64,000 bases of DNA from Paratinospora sagittata (GCA_035771175.1 CM069608.1:12614019-12678018); one strand, 5' to 3'; shown: positions 47,018-58,385, numbered from the stretch's first letter. Numbers and translations: made by a program. Notes: a model not told the origin generated them from the sequence alone.

Positions 47018-47391
47018 AAGGAAATCCAAAAGAAAATGAGAAATTGAGTTAACTTACTCTTTCGGAAAACATAGCTTTATCCCATTTTATTGGTACCTCA
47101 CTCGATATCCTGCAACATAGAATGTGATTTCTTTTAATTTGAATGGAATAAAGTCAATGATGTATTGTTTAGCATTAAAAATAAATAAAAAACACTTGTT
47201 GTAATATGCATTAGTTACATATTATCTTTTATAATGAGCTTACTAATGCAAAAAGTATTGAGTTCAACACATACTTAACTAAAATAATATATAAAATGAA
47301 CTCACCTCATGTAGATGGTGATGGTGGTGGTTGAGTTTCGTCATTTGAAGAAACAGGCATTGACATGCTTATTATGTGTGCAAGTGTTGCT
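47018..47391. other. Spacer between element B and the CACTA gene
   Basis: AT-rich, no supported gene. It probably contains the 3' untranslated sequence of the minus-strand gene that ends at 47392; no CACTA terminus was recognised. Confidence 0.4.
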
Positions 47392-48967
47392 TTAACGAGT
47401 CTTGAAGTCATCATTCTCTTCTTGTACTTGCTTAAAACGAGCCTTGAAGTCAACATTCTTTTCTTGCACTTTTTTAAAGAGTTTTTCTATCTCTTCTAAT
47501 CTCTTGATAACATCAACGGAAGGCTCTGTTAGTAATGAATATCTCGAACCTTTGCTAGGAGGCTTGTGACCATATCCTAGCTCTCTAATGTAGCCTAATT
47601 TGTTGCCAAAAACCTTACATTCAAGGAAAACATAATTAAAATCATATTAAATAATAAAAATGTGTAACGATAGTTAATATAGTAAATCTAAATAAACTTT
47701 ACCTTTTCAACTATTTCATCCTCACTCATTATTTTTAATCCTTCTCTACCTTCAAATTGCATTTGCAATTGTTGTTCTTTAAGCTCTAATATCTTCATCT
47801 ATTTCAAGAATATTATACAATGAATGAATAAAAAATGTCATATTTTTTGCAAAACAAAATTTACTAATTTAATATATTAAAGAAAACTTACATAGTGTGC
47901 TTCAGAATCTTCATTAATCCACTTGGCCTCCTTTATATTGTAGTGAGTGATTCGAAACAACTAAATTCTTGATAACTCTTCTCCAGTCACAAAATCATGA
48001 TAACTTGACTCAATAGTTAGTAACAACAAAAACATACAATGAAATAATATGACAAAATGAAAAAATAATAATATGTGTCCAACTCACATGCAATTCATGA
48101 GAATCCATAAAAGACCTTGAGCCAAAAGTATGATTATAATGTTATTTAGCTCGATTTCTTGAATTTGTCGCACACTTGACCTACAATACGTCATTTTATA
48201 ACATGAAACTGTGTTAAAAAAATTATTTATGTATTTCATTGTGTAATATATTTACGCACCTTGTACTTATGACTGTCAAAGTATTCACACAACCAATGTC
48301 AATCACCCTCCTTGATTTCTTTATACGAATGCTTCTTACACTCTTCATTCGAAGTAAACTTTTTCATGTTCTGTCGAAAGTTGCATCTGTAACCACAAAG
48401 TCTTTGAGACATTGCATCATTAAGATATCTCCAAACAGGGGGTAGATTGATGTCCATATCAAATTTGCACTACAAAAAAATGAAAATAAATGTTAAATAT
48501 ATGACAAACCGGTGACATTAAAAAAATAAAAAAAACATATTAAATAACAATTTACCAGTACTTGTTGGTAAAAGGGCTTTTTGTCTGTCTGGAATTTTTG
48601 ACCAACTTTCATATCTCAGCAGGGCAAAGTTCCTTACTATTATACCTAACTCAGTAGAAAGTATTCTCACCTTATCCCCAATGGGCCTCCTTAATTTGGG
48701 GTCAATACCTAATGGAACTCGTCGTATTATTTGCAGGATCTTTTCTAATTTATACCCACGACTTTTCTTGCGTTTTGGCAAATTTGAAGTACCAATTATT
48801 CAAAATGTATCCACAATATACGCATTGTAATAGTCTAATATGCAAATTATGAAAATAAAAACATAATATGTAGGTAAGAATAAATTACTTGATGGAGTTG
48901 CGTCTACAATAGTAAGCTCAGCTTGAGGATGAAGGGTTTTTAGTTTTGTCTTTGTACCAAGTGTCAT
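47392..48967 (-). pseudogene. CACTA-type transposon gene, Transposase_24-like (Ptta/En/Spm), multi-exon, with stops
   Basis: Minus-strand pieces with mostly good splice signals: 48967-48889 (MTLGTKTKLK; donor GTAATT), 48781-about 48556 (KKSRGYKLEKI ... RPIGDKVRILSTELGIIVRN), 48469-48260 (acceptor TTTTGTAG; ends at donor GTGCGT), 48180-48088 (NSRNRAK...HTFGSRSF; donor GTGAGT), about 48000-47892, 47798-47703 (KILELKEQQLQMQ) and 47613-47392 (GYIRELGYGHKPPS, then a coiled coil and TAA). The motif series matches plant Transposase_24 proteins (PF03004), which accompany CACTA elements. TGA at a usual Trp and TAA at a usual Gln (AKQ) disable it. Boundaries of the second and fifth exons are approximate. 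The hAT begins 42 bp upstream of the ATG. Confidence 0.7.
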
Positions 48968-49376
48968 CTTGACCTAAATATTTGTAACATACAAAAAGAC
49001 ATTAAAGTTAGGGGTGAGCAAAAAACCCAACCACCCACTGAACCTGATTGATCCGATCCGACCCGAATCGGGTCGAGTTTCAAACCTTCTAGCGGGTGGG
49101 TCAGGGCTAGATCTAGCAAACCCGAAAGGTCGGGTTGCAAAGTTGGGTGTTGAAATTTTGCACTCGACTAAACCTCATCCACCTGATACCATATACCCAT
49201 ATATGTATATATATATATTACAACTATATAGTATTAATAAATCATTAAATTTATATTTCAAGGGATTCTATATAGAGTTAGAACCATTTTTGGGTATTCT
49301 TTGATTTAAAGAGAGGTACCCTTGCACCTTGGCCTTTCAAGAACTTGAGAATGGGTTGATAGATAAGGTTGTTGGG

Positions 49377-49429
49377 TTTATATAGAGAGGTTAAGAACTT
49401 TTTCACTTCTTTTACAAGCAATGTAGGAC
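49377..49429 (-). promoter_or_regulatory. Outward-facing USE + TATA module, left end of hAT
   Basis: Minus strand GTCCTACATTG (49429-49419) followed 34 bp later by TATATAAA (49384-49377). Plant snRNA genes use an upstream sequence element RTCCCACATCG and a TATA box about 33-34 bp apart for RNA polymerase II. It points left, toward the ATG at 48967. Confidence 0.5.
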
Positions 49430-50550
49430 TAAAGAAATAGCTCTTCCCTTTGGTCTCAAACCACTCTTCCCTTCTCTTTACTTGACACCTATGTTTTCAC
49501 CATTTAAAACTTTCAATTAATCACCTATGTTTGCTAATTGTTTTCAATGATATTTTATAAGAGATCATTAAAAACCAATAAATAACATTAATCCATCACT
49601 TAAAAAAAAACATTAATCCAACAAACCTTTACATTATTTTATATATATGTATATACAATTAAAAGTTTCACTTCAACTTGGGTATAGTTTATAATTACTT
49701 TATCCAATAGAAGAATGACATGTACATGTGAATTGACAAATTTATCAAATTGACTAATTAAAAAATGAGATCCATTTTGAAAATAATAAAACCATATTAT
49801 AATTAAACAAAAAAACAATGAATATAAATGATAATTCAAAAATTAATTTCCCAAAGTAAAATACATAGTTTAAAAATGTAATAATCATTCTCATTATCTA
49901 GCTAGGTAGCCTAGATAGACAAAAAATGGCCAACTTCTAACCATGTCGACCATAAATGTAATAATCACGCTTAAAATATTTATTTCAAATTAAAAAATCA
50001 TATGGGTAATGAAAATTGTCAACTTCTAACCAATTATGACCAAAAAGACCTTTAAAACATGTATATTATGATATTAACTAAGTAAAATGATGAGTATATT
50101 ACATATAAACTCTTTAATTTGATTTGTGTCTCTACAATGACTACAATTGGGACAGTTTGTTAAAAGAAAAGGATGATTTTAATATTGTGAATTTATACAT
50201 TAAGAAATAATGAGGTTCATGAGTTACCAAAAATCAATATGTTACAACATGTAATCCTCTATGAACAATAGTGTTACATTCTCATTCTATTAAGTTGTTT
50301 AATTAGTTTTTCATATGTACGAGGGTTATTAAATATTGATAATAAAAAAAAACATTTAATAATGATAACAAAGTATATAATGTAGTCTTTAATTAATAAC
50401 TTTTGTAACTTAAATGAATTTTTATACTTTTCATAGTTATATATAAAAAAATAAGATGACATGAGAGTTAATAGTTAGTAGTTAGTATTCAAAATAGTAA
50501 AAATAACATAGCTTGATAATAAATAAAAAGGTTTCCCACTTCTTTATTTA

Positions 50551-50804
50551 GTTCCAAGTTGGATATGAAAAAAGAGGGAGAGAGGGCACTACTCTTATAA
50601 AAGTCCTCCTCCAACCTTTTCAACTTATCATCTTTACTTTTTTGTTTAGTCCCACATTAGGTAGGAAGAAAGAAGAAATGAAGAGACTACCTCTATAAAA
50701 ACCTCTTCCACCCTTTTCAACTCATCTTCTTCACTTTTTTGTTTAGTCTCACATTGGTTAGGAAGAAAGAAGAAAGAAGAAAGGAGGAGGTTACCTCTAT
50801 AAAA
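50551..50804 (+). promoter_or_regulatory. Three tandem USE + TATA modules, right end of hAT
   Basis: About 98-bp units: GTTCCAAGTTG (50551) with TATAAAA at 50596; GTCCCACATTA (50649) with TATAAAA at 50694; GTCTCACATTG (50746) with TATAAAA at 50798. Gaps are 34, 34 and 41 bp. All face right. A perfect stem TTCTCTC/GAGAGAA lies downstream at about 50868-50885. Confidence 0.5.
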
Positions 50805-51289
50805 ACCCTCCTCCTCTTTCTTTGTTACTTAATACTTTCTACTCCAAAATTTTCTTTGAAGTAAGAGTTCTCTCTTTTGAGAGAATGTTTCTTATTCTTC
50901 TAAGTCATACATTAGTGACTAGATAAAGAGAGAAATAATAAGTTAAATTTTTTATTTTTTTTTTGTAAAGGACTTGGTTTTATTTTTTATTTTTTTTTGG
51001 TGGTTATGGTAGGTTGGGCTTTTAAACCCGACCCACATGAAATAGGGTTAGGTGGGCACCCTTTTTTGGGTGATGTCGGGTGGCATCAGGTTGACTGTGA
51101 TGCCACCCGACATTTGCGGATGGGGTGGGTTGGGGCCAAACCTGACCCTAACTTGACCTATGCTCACCCCTAATTAAAGTATTATAGAAAATTGCAAGAC
51201 AAATAAAAAAATAAAAATAATGTATTACAAAATGCTTAGGAAAGATATATATTATTACCACAACAATGTCATGTATCAATATCGCTATC

Positions 51290-51925
51290 GTTGTCACCAT
51301 CATTTATGTTTTAGCCATAAATTTTTGCGTTAGATTGCGGATCGATGTTGGCTGACTGAATCTAAAAGCTATTTGATCTTCCAAAATTCTTTGCCAGGAC
51401 TACTGTGCTCTGGACCTGCAATGGTGGTGACTCGTAGTCGTCGAAAACACTCTGATGCCTAAGTCAGACTATGAAGTAGTAGAATAAAAGTACACAAAGA
51501 ATTTTGGGTTTTAGAGCATACTTCTTTTGGAGAATGAGCACCCTCTTTATAGTTGAGGGGAGATAGTTCTGGTATTTAATGCAATGCTCCATCGGTGGGA
51601 GTGATTTGCGCCTTTCCTTATCAAAAGTTGGATCATAGTTCCATGCCTTGAGATCCGTTTAGTGCGGTATTCAAGCTATGATCGATATGTAAGAGTTGGT
51701 GGTTCGAAAGATGCCTATGTTTGGAATTGGAGGTTTCCCTCGGCCATGGCCATGGCCGAGGGGAGTGCCTCAGTAATGGTCGAGGGGGGTGCCTCGGCCA
51801 CGACTAAGGGGGTCCTCGACCATGACTAAGGGGCGCACTTTGACCAAAGCCACGGTGCAACTTTGGTCGCGGTCCGACGTATCTCCTTTCAGGTTGTGAT
51901 CTGAGGCCTTTAACTAGACTTTTTC
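51290..51925 (-). repeat. GC-richer LTR-like fragment with 24-bp subrepeats
   Basis: Composition jumps from AT-rich surroundings. 51740-51850 has degenerate repeats around GGCCGAGGGGAGTGCCTC. CTCTGATGCCTAAGTCAG (51450-51467) resembles a phrase I know from plant gypsy LTRs; 62790-62807 has a similar one. No clear ends or target duplication. Confidence 0.35.
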
Positions 51926-52710
51926 CTAGTTTATGTCCAGCTTATGGCTTTTTCCTTGGCTTTTATTTGCTTTCTTACCCATCAAGTTTTGGGTGTAACA
52001 ATTTATGTTATTTGCTTTGTCACTACAATAGTCAATCACAGTTTTATCATCATTGTCAAAAACATCTTGCATATCACCAACAACATTTTTTACAAGCTCA
52101 GGCTCCACATCAGTTCGATTTAAGGCCACATTCATAATATGCTCCATCTGAATACCACTACTTGTATCTAAAGACACTTATTTGGAATGCATCATTATTG
52201 ATAGAGTAATCAAATTCATCATTTGACTCATTGTTGTTCCTTCCATTGTGATCTTCATTGTTCCGTATATGTCTAGTAGGAACATTTTGGATAACACGTC
52301 AATTTTTTCTAGTTTTGTGTGTGAAAGATAACAAAGTTGTCTTTCTTGAGTCGCCAACACAAAAGGGTCATTAACATACCATCGCACACTAATATTGAAT
52401 GAGACTAAGTCATAATCTGTCTGCAATCGCCCTTTCTTTGGGTTGGTGTCATACCACTCACATTTATTTATCACTATTTTTTGGCCTCTAACATAACTTA
52501 GTTTAATGACATCAGTGAGGACACCATAAAAATCAATCACAAGATCGTCATGTTCTCCTTCGACCACCACTCCATTATTCTTACTTTTACTACGACTATC
52601 TCTATCACTTGTGTGTAATCAAACACCATTAATAATACATGCAAGGTATTTGTTTACACGTACATGCCAATGAGAATAATTCATCACTAACTTTATCTGG
52701 TTGCTCTTAG
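51926..52710 (-). pseudogene. CACTA transposase (TNP2/TNPD) C-terminal fragment, DUF4216-like
   Basis: Minus strand 52700-52178 reads YSHWHVRVNKYLACIING, then (after a stop) HTSDRDSRSKSKNNGVVVEGEH, DFYGVLTDVIKLSY, CEWYDT and DPFVLATQERQLCYL. This is the C-terminal DUF4216-type region of plant CACTA transposases. Frame 52177-51926 follows after TAA at 52178. The catalytic Transposase_21 part upstream was not found; sequence to the right is AT-rich. With 47392-48967 on the same strand it suggests one CACTA element later split by the hAT and an LTR-like fragment. Confidence 0.65.
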
Positions 52711-53500
52711 CGTTTTAATTTAATCTAAACAAAGCATCACAAGACACCAATTTGGTATACATTTTCAAGATATTCATATATGATAGTTTATTATAAAATT
52801 AATTCAGAAAAAATATGCACATACTTGTTGTTCAAATCATATGGGAAATAGATTTTATTGTCTCTATTGTATATTTTCATGACTTTCCTTCATTAGCATG
52901 TTTACTATAGAAGTAAATTAAATATGTCATTACCAAAGTAAACTTTCATCGTAAAGTGCAGTAATATAAACTTACTTCATATATGATTGTAATTCATCGC
53001 AATTGTATAAAACAAACCAATGTGTCATATCATGCTCTTCTGTGATAAACAGGTGTAGCTTGTAAGATCGTGTGGACGAATCCTCATAGAGAAAACATAT
53101 AATTATCTCACTTGTTGATTCAAAGCTATGTTGACATTTCGCTCTTCTCTAACTGTAAAAGTTACAATTGGATGTGCAACTACACGTACATATCCATTGA
53201 ATATTAGTGTATATACATATTAAGGTATGCAATAAATAATCTAACAAATATTCATGTATAGCTACGCATATAGTTATAATTTTTTGTAGTTAGATTATAT
53301 TTTTGTTTCGTTGAACACTATTAAAACACACAAATAAAAATAAAAATCATGACCTATCTATTTCTTGCAAGCACGAGCCAAAAATTACTAGAAGTGATTG
53401 AAAGAGGGAACTGGCCTACCTTACTCTCATTGGGTCTGAACCAGCATCTACGGTGGATCCGGCCGATGGGTAACCCAAAATCCAGTTTCCAAAACGAAAA
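52711..53500. other. AT-rich intergenic region upstream of the PPR gene
   Basis: No gene supported. Minus-strand introns or decayed CACTA sequence may extend here but no conserved blocks could be read. The final 100 bp become less AT-rich. Confidence 0.4.
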
Positions 53501-53507
53501 TATAAAA
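53501..53507 (+). promoter_or_regulatory. Possible TATA box of the PPR gene
   Basis: TATAAAA 37 bp before the CDS start. If used, transcription would begin near 53530, downstream of the out-of-frame ATG at 53522, so the first AUG in the RNA would be 53544. Confidence 0.3.
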
Positions 53508-53543
53508 TTGAACTCTGATTAATGAGCTCAAGATCGTGCGACC

Positions 53544-55142
53544 ATGGCCACTGGCCAACTTGGTCGGAAGTTGGCATGGCTTCAACACTGTATTCTTCCT
53601 CAAGTTCTTACCGCCTTCACAACCATTTCCGAACTAAAAAAATTCCAAGCTCGAATCATAACTTCCGGCTTCTCCTCCACCACGTACGACGACCTCTTCG
53701 TCACCACCAGACTCCTAGCCTTCGCAGCAATCTCCGAATCCGGTGATCTCAACTACGCTAAAACTCTCTTCAATCACGTCCACCACCCATCTCTCTTCAT
53801 GTTCAACACCATGATCCGTGGCTTCTCTCAAAGCAACACCCAACCCCTTTGTTCCATCGATTTTTATATCAAAATGCTCCGTTCTGGAATCACCCCAGAT
53901 AACTTCACCTTCCCTTTTCTTATCAAATCTTGTTCCGTTGCATCTTCAGAGATTCTTGCTCTTGGGCAACAATTACACTCTCATGTGATAAAATTCGGGT
54001 TCTATTCTTCAGATGTTTTTGTTGTAAACAATGTTATTAGCATGTACGCTGTTTATGGACAGTTAAATGATGCCCGGAAAGTTTTCCAAGAATGCTTTGA
54101 TGTGGTTGATGTGGTGTCGTGGACGACATTAGTTACTGGGTGCTCAGGTTCGGGTAATTTGGATTTAGCACGTCAGTTTTTTGATCGAATGCCTTATAGA
54201 AATGCAGTTTCGTGGAATGCTATGATCACTGGGTATGCTAAGAGTGGTGACATTGATAAAGCACGAGAACTGTTTGATGAAATGCCTCAAAGAAATGTGG
54301 CTTCATGGAGTGCGATGATATCAGGGTACTCGCAATGTGGGATGTGTGTAGAGGCTTTGAGTCTCTTCAAAGAGATGGTTAGGCTTGATATTATGCCCAA
54401 TGAGTCCGCAATAGTAAGTGCAGTATCCACATGTGCACAGCTTAAAGCATTGGAGGAAGGCCTGCGGTTGCATTCTTTGATAGAAGAAAGGGAACTGGAG
54501 GTTAATGTGACTATAGGAACAGCTCTTGTGGACATGTATGGGAAGTGTGGAAGCATTGAGAAAGCTCTTTCTGTGTTTAATGTAATGCCAGTAAAGAATG
54601 TCATGACATGGAACTCCATGATAGCTGGCTTGTCATTAAATGGATATGGAAAACAAGCATTATCACTCTTTTGGAGAATGAAAATTGTGGGTCCTCCACC
54701 AAATGGCATAACCTTCATTGGTGTGTTAACTGGATGTAGTCATTCAGGTTTGGTCGATGAAGGGAAACGGGCTTTTGATATAATGATTCAGGTTTATCAG
54801 ATTGAGCCTCAGTTGGAGCATTATGGTTGCATGGTTGATTTACTTGGTCGTGCCGGCCTAGTTAAGCAAGCGTTGGATTTTGTGGAGACGATGCCTGTTA
54901 AGCCTCATCCTGGCTTATGGGGGGCCCTTGTTAATGCTTGTAGAATTCATGGCCATATCAAACTAGGTGAAGAACTTGGGAAGCAGCTTGTTGAGTTAGA
55001 GCCACATCATAGTGGGAGGTATTCCTTGTTGTCTAACATATTTGCAGCTGCCAAGAGATGGGATGATGTGGCTATGGTACGGAGCTTGCTAAAAGATAGG
55101 AAGGTGTTTAAGAATCCCGGGAAAAGTATAGTAGAAAAATGA
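53544..55142 (+). CDS. Pentatricopeptide repeat protein, PLS class with E-type C terminus
   Basis: Intact intron-free 532-aa protein, the only evident host gene here. PPR proteins of this class bind RNA in mitochondria or plastids and take part in C-to-U editing, splicing or stability. Repeats fill residues about 75-470, with typical P/L/S phrases: FNTMIRGFSQS, DNFTFPFLIKSC, NNVISMYAVYGQLNDARKVF, VSWNAMITGYAKSGDIDKARELFDEMP, TALVDMYGKCGSIEKALSVF, NGITFIGVLTGCSHSGLVDEG, HYGCMVDLLGRAG. The E motif follows (LWGALVNACRIHG ... YSLLSNIFAAAKRWDDV) and the protein ends at NPGKSIVEK, without a DYW deaminase domain. The start has good context (GACCATGGCC). Organelle targeting is inferred; the exact orthologue is not identified. 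Confidence 0.95.
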   Translation: MATGQLGRKLAWLQHCILPQVLTAFTTISELKKFQARIITSGFSSTTYDDLFVTTRLLAFAAISESGDLNYAKTLFNHVHHPSLFMFNTMIRGFSQSNTQPLCSIDFYIKMLRSGITPDNFTFPFLIKSCSVASSEILALGQQLHSHVIKFGFYSSDVFVVNNVISMYAVYGQLNDARKVFQECFDVVDVVSWTTLVTGCSGSGNLDLARQFFDRMPYRNAVSWNAMITGYAKSGDIDKARELFDEMPQRNVASWSAMISGYSQCGMCVEALSLFKEMVRLDIMPNESAIVSAVSTCAQLKALEEGLRLHSLIEERELEVNVTIGTALVDMYGKCGSIEKALSVFNVMPVKNVMTWNSMIAGLSLNGYGKQALSLFWRMKIVGPPPNGITFIGVLTGCSHSGLVDEGKRAFDIMIQVYQIEPQLEHYGCMVDLLGRAGLVKQALDFVETMPVKPHPGLWGALVNACRIHGHIKLGEELGKQLVELEPHHSGRYSLLSNIFAAAKRWDDVAMVRSLLKDRKVFKNPGKSIVEK

Positions 55143-56479
55143 AGCCTAATCACTATTCCAACAAACTGAACTCTCTCTTCAACGGTTTGATATGTCGAGG
55201 ATGAAGCTGAAATGTAAGTGAATACTTGTCTCAATTTCAATTTTGGAAGAAGGATCCAAGAGCCTGCTTGTACATGCTTCCACAGAACAGATGCCTCACT
55301 AGTAGCCAGGTTTTATTCTTTACTTTTTCTGATCATAGGCATTTCAATCCTTTCAACTCTTAGGTTGAAATTATGCCAAGTTTATAAATCTGAGCTATCT
55401 GATCTATCAGTGTGTCTGCTAAGGTCATATGGAATAAATAGCATGCTGATTTAGTAGGGTCACCCCTAAGATAGATTCAGTACTAACTGTGTAAAGAAAT
55501 TCACTTGATTAATTATTACTCTTGACCACTTTATTTGTCTTATGAATACAGAAAGAAGAGAAGGGATAGTTTCTTCCCTTCTTCATACCAAGAGCCTAAT
55601 TGGCATTCTATGGAACTTGTGTGATGGAACGTTGAAAGTTCAATTTCATTAGTTCTTCCTCTTATTTATCATTTATCCACTGTCCCAATATGGTTTCCAT
55701 ATGAAAAACCTTTGAATTTTCTTGGATTGCCTGGTAAACTTAGAAGTAGCATAGGGAATTTCATCACTTCATCTATAATCGTCATAGCATTTAATTTTAT
55801 TGTGAAAAATTCCAATTCATTGATAATTGGAAACTCACTCTTTTTTTACAGATTGTATTCAGAGGATGAGTAGTAGCTTCATATGTGAATTTCGTAGATT
55901 ACAAATATGATGGATTCACTTAGAAAAGTAATGATCAAATACAAAGAATATAAACGAACAAAATATCAAGAATAGTTTCACAATACCAAAAAAAAAAAAA
56001 AATCCTTGTATTTTAGAAAATATACTTGTGAGGAGTATGAGAGTTGGTAGGTTTTGATTAAGATTAACATACTTACATGCATTAGGCCATGAGGAAGAAC
56101 ATGTGGAAGCTCCTGCTAAGACTTAATCCAAAGAAGACAATATTGGCCTTATGTAAAATAAGGCGAAACAATAGAGATTATTCAACAAATATGATGTTAG
56201 TCAATCCCAGCATTAACATACATTTGGTGTTGCTTGTGGGAAGAACAACTACATAGCTATGTGTGATCCACAAAAAGACTGAGAATGTTAAACATTTTCA
56301 TGTTTATTTCTCTTTTTACGTTTTTTTTTAGTGGAAAAGTAATTCTGAAAAAAGTCGGATTCTCATCTACATGGAAAAGTGATTACCATGGAGAAGTTTA
56401 TTTTTATATTCGCGTATTTTTTAATTAAATATATAATTTTATTATTGTCCAACTTCAAATTACTTTTATAATATTAATA
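55143..56479. other. PPR 3' flank and intergenic DNA, no second gene
   Basis: AATAAA at 55433-55438, 290 bp after the stop, could serve as a poly(A) signal. The rest is AT-rich without a supported frame, with a short poly-A at 55987-56000. Confidence 0.4.
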
Positions 56480-56484
56480 AAAAT

Positions 56485-57835
56485 TATCACACCCCGCCCG
56501 GACGCGCCTAAACCGGCGGTACACTCTCGGACAGGGCGCGCATTTGGAACAATAACAATGGTAACAACAGAGTGCGCAGCGGAAATACAGTACACAGTAC
56601 AAATCTGATTTCATTTAATTCAGAATATAATTTATACGTGAAATGGTCAAGGGAACATACTCCCCAAAATCTCTAATGATTAATACAAAGAATACAAAAT
56701 GTGGGCCCCATAACTTGCACCCAGTCCACCTAAATTTCCTGTGAAAGATTGGATAATAATGGAGTGAGCTTAACGCGCTCAGTGGATAAATAGTTCGTGA
56801 GTATAACAATTAATAAAGCATATTTCAATATCAAATATCTTAAATACACATGTGAGCATCATAATCAATCAATATGTATGTATGCATGACACCGTCTCGT
56901 AATGGTTTGATGAACGTACGTCGCCTGAGTTCACGTACAGGAACGATGCTCTGGATTCATGTACTGATGTCCCTCTCCGGGTGTAGCCGGGTTCTCATGT
57001 ACGTCCCTTTCCAGAGAAATGTAATGAATAACGAGCAATGCTCCTAACTATTTTATGAGTCATAAACCATATACGTCCTTAGGTGGTGATATGTATGATG
57101 CCACTGTATGAACTGGTCTGGTCCTTTTCTTGACATTTCGATTGGCTTTGGCAACGTCTGGTGATCCTTATTAGGGTCGGTATCACGACGTGCAAGGCTA
57201 GGACATTCAGTATTACTTGTATAAGCTGATAGCTTTCAATAAGACCAACTAGATCAGTCCCCAGTTGAGAGGTGAGACACAAGGTCTGCTTAAATACCAA
57301 TCGCCTAGAGCAGCCCGCTGCCTCCCGTTCACTATTTAAAGTTACTGAGGACAAGACCGAGTCTAGTTAAGTCAGATTGACTACAAATCTGGCATTATAA
57401 CAGTGTAATACATGAATTCCAAATATACAGGCATAAGTGCGGCAGTATAAACATTATATGACATATTGCAGTGTAAATGAATAGTAGACATAATAATAAT
57501 TGAATGTAAACTTTAATAAAAGTTATGAAACACGCAAACCTATGTTTCGTTCCCCACCTTCAGATAAAAACTTCTTCTTTCACATCTGGCGCTTTCCTCC
57601 GGACAGAACTTCGTTGCACCGCACCGAGAGTCTCGAACAGAGAGTTTCAAAACTAAAAACTCAGAATGAGTGGAAAGGAGAAGAAATTCACAAGAGAAGG
57701 TGATTTGGTGTGAGGAATGAGAAATGAGGAGGGTTCCTTATATAGAGATTTTTTCGCCTGAACGTTCGGGCATTGCCCAAATAGTAATTTTTTTTAATTT
57801 TTAATTTTTTTTTTTGTGAAATACAGGGTATTACA
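56485..57835 (-). repeat. Element C 3' LTR
   Basis: 1351 bp, TATCACACCCC (usual TG changed to TA) to GGTATTACA. A TATA-like CTATATAAG on minus is at 57737-57745. GAACGTTC in a palindromic context lies next to the poly-T tract (about 57760). Confidence 0.88.
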
Positions 57836-57856
57836 CACTACCCCCCTTAAAGGGAT
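57836..57856 (-). other. Element C polypurine tract
   Basis: Minus strand reads CCCTTTAAGGGGGGTAGTG against the LTR boundary; same design as 401-420. Confidence 0.8.
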
Positions 57857-57869
57857 TTCGCCCTCGAAA

Positions 57870-58294
57870 TCAATTAAAGTAGTTATGATGGTTATTTGCT
57901 TGAGATTCACCGCCGGCGTCATCTCTTGCGAGCTCAGGGCAGTGGTTGGATGATCCCTGAATAGAAGTGTGGCCGGTGGAATCCTCATCATCATAAAACC
58001 ATGGAGAGCAAATGGAATCGAATTCGTCCTTTGAAGATTTCAACCTTTGCATAACAGATGGTGGTGGAGGGCGTTGGTTACATCGTTGGAGGGGAGGTAG
58101 GTTGAGTGGTGGAATACCTTTTCGTGGTGTGACTGGAATCCGACCGCCTGACAATTTTGGTAGAAGGTCCTGCCAAGATGATGGCACGAGATTGTTACGA
58201 AAAAGCCATGCACGCTCTGGCGATATGGATCGTTGTCTGTGTGGTGATGGTGTGCATCACTATATCCATTGATATTATGTTCAGACATCGACGT
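57870..58294 (-). pseudogene. Extra 3' ORF of element C, shortened and frameshifted
   Basis: 58288-58040 starts MSEHNINGYSDAH like element A. The remainder is in another frame (58187-57870: SSWQDLLPKLSGG, PPLNLPPLQR, SSKDEFDSICSPWFYDDEDSTGH). About 60 bp of the middle, including most of the AWLFRNN region found in A and B, are missing. Confidence 0.5.
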
Positions 58295-58385
58295 AATTAT
58301 TTAAGTGAAACAATGTATTGAGATAAGTGTAAACAATGTTTCATCATTTTATTGATGAGTGAAAATAGTACATTATATCACATCA

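Larger units (their letters stand above)
49009..51172. mobile_element. Non-autonomous hAT transposon with perfect 8-bp target duplication
   Basis: Perfect 12-bp terminal inverted repeats TAGGGGTGAGCA (49009-49020 and, inverted, 51161-51172), flanked by ATTAAAGT on both sides (49001-49008, 51173-51180). hAT elements make 8-bp duplications. The 2164 bp hold no transposase frame, so movement would depend on another element. Subterminal GGGT/ACCC-rich stretches (to about 49170 and from about 51010) resemble transposase-binding regions. snRNA-type promoter modules lie near both ends. Confidence 0.92.

Noticed and set aside
48468..48480. CACTACAAAAAAA as a CACTA transposon terminus
   Set aside because: On the minus strand this is a polypyrimidine tract and TTTTGTAG splice acceptor directly before an exon of the Transposase_24-like gene.
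54287..54718. 143-codon minus-strand frame inside the PPR gene
   Set aside because: Antisense shadow of a well-supported coding region.
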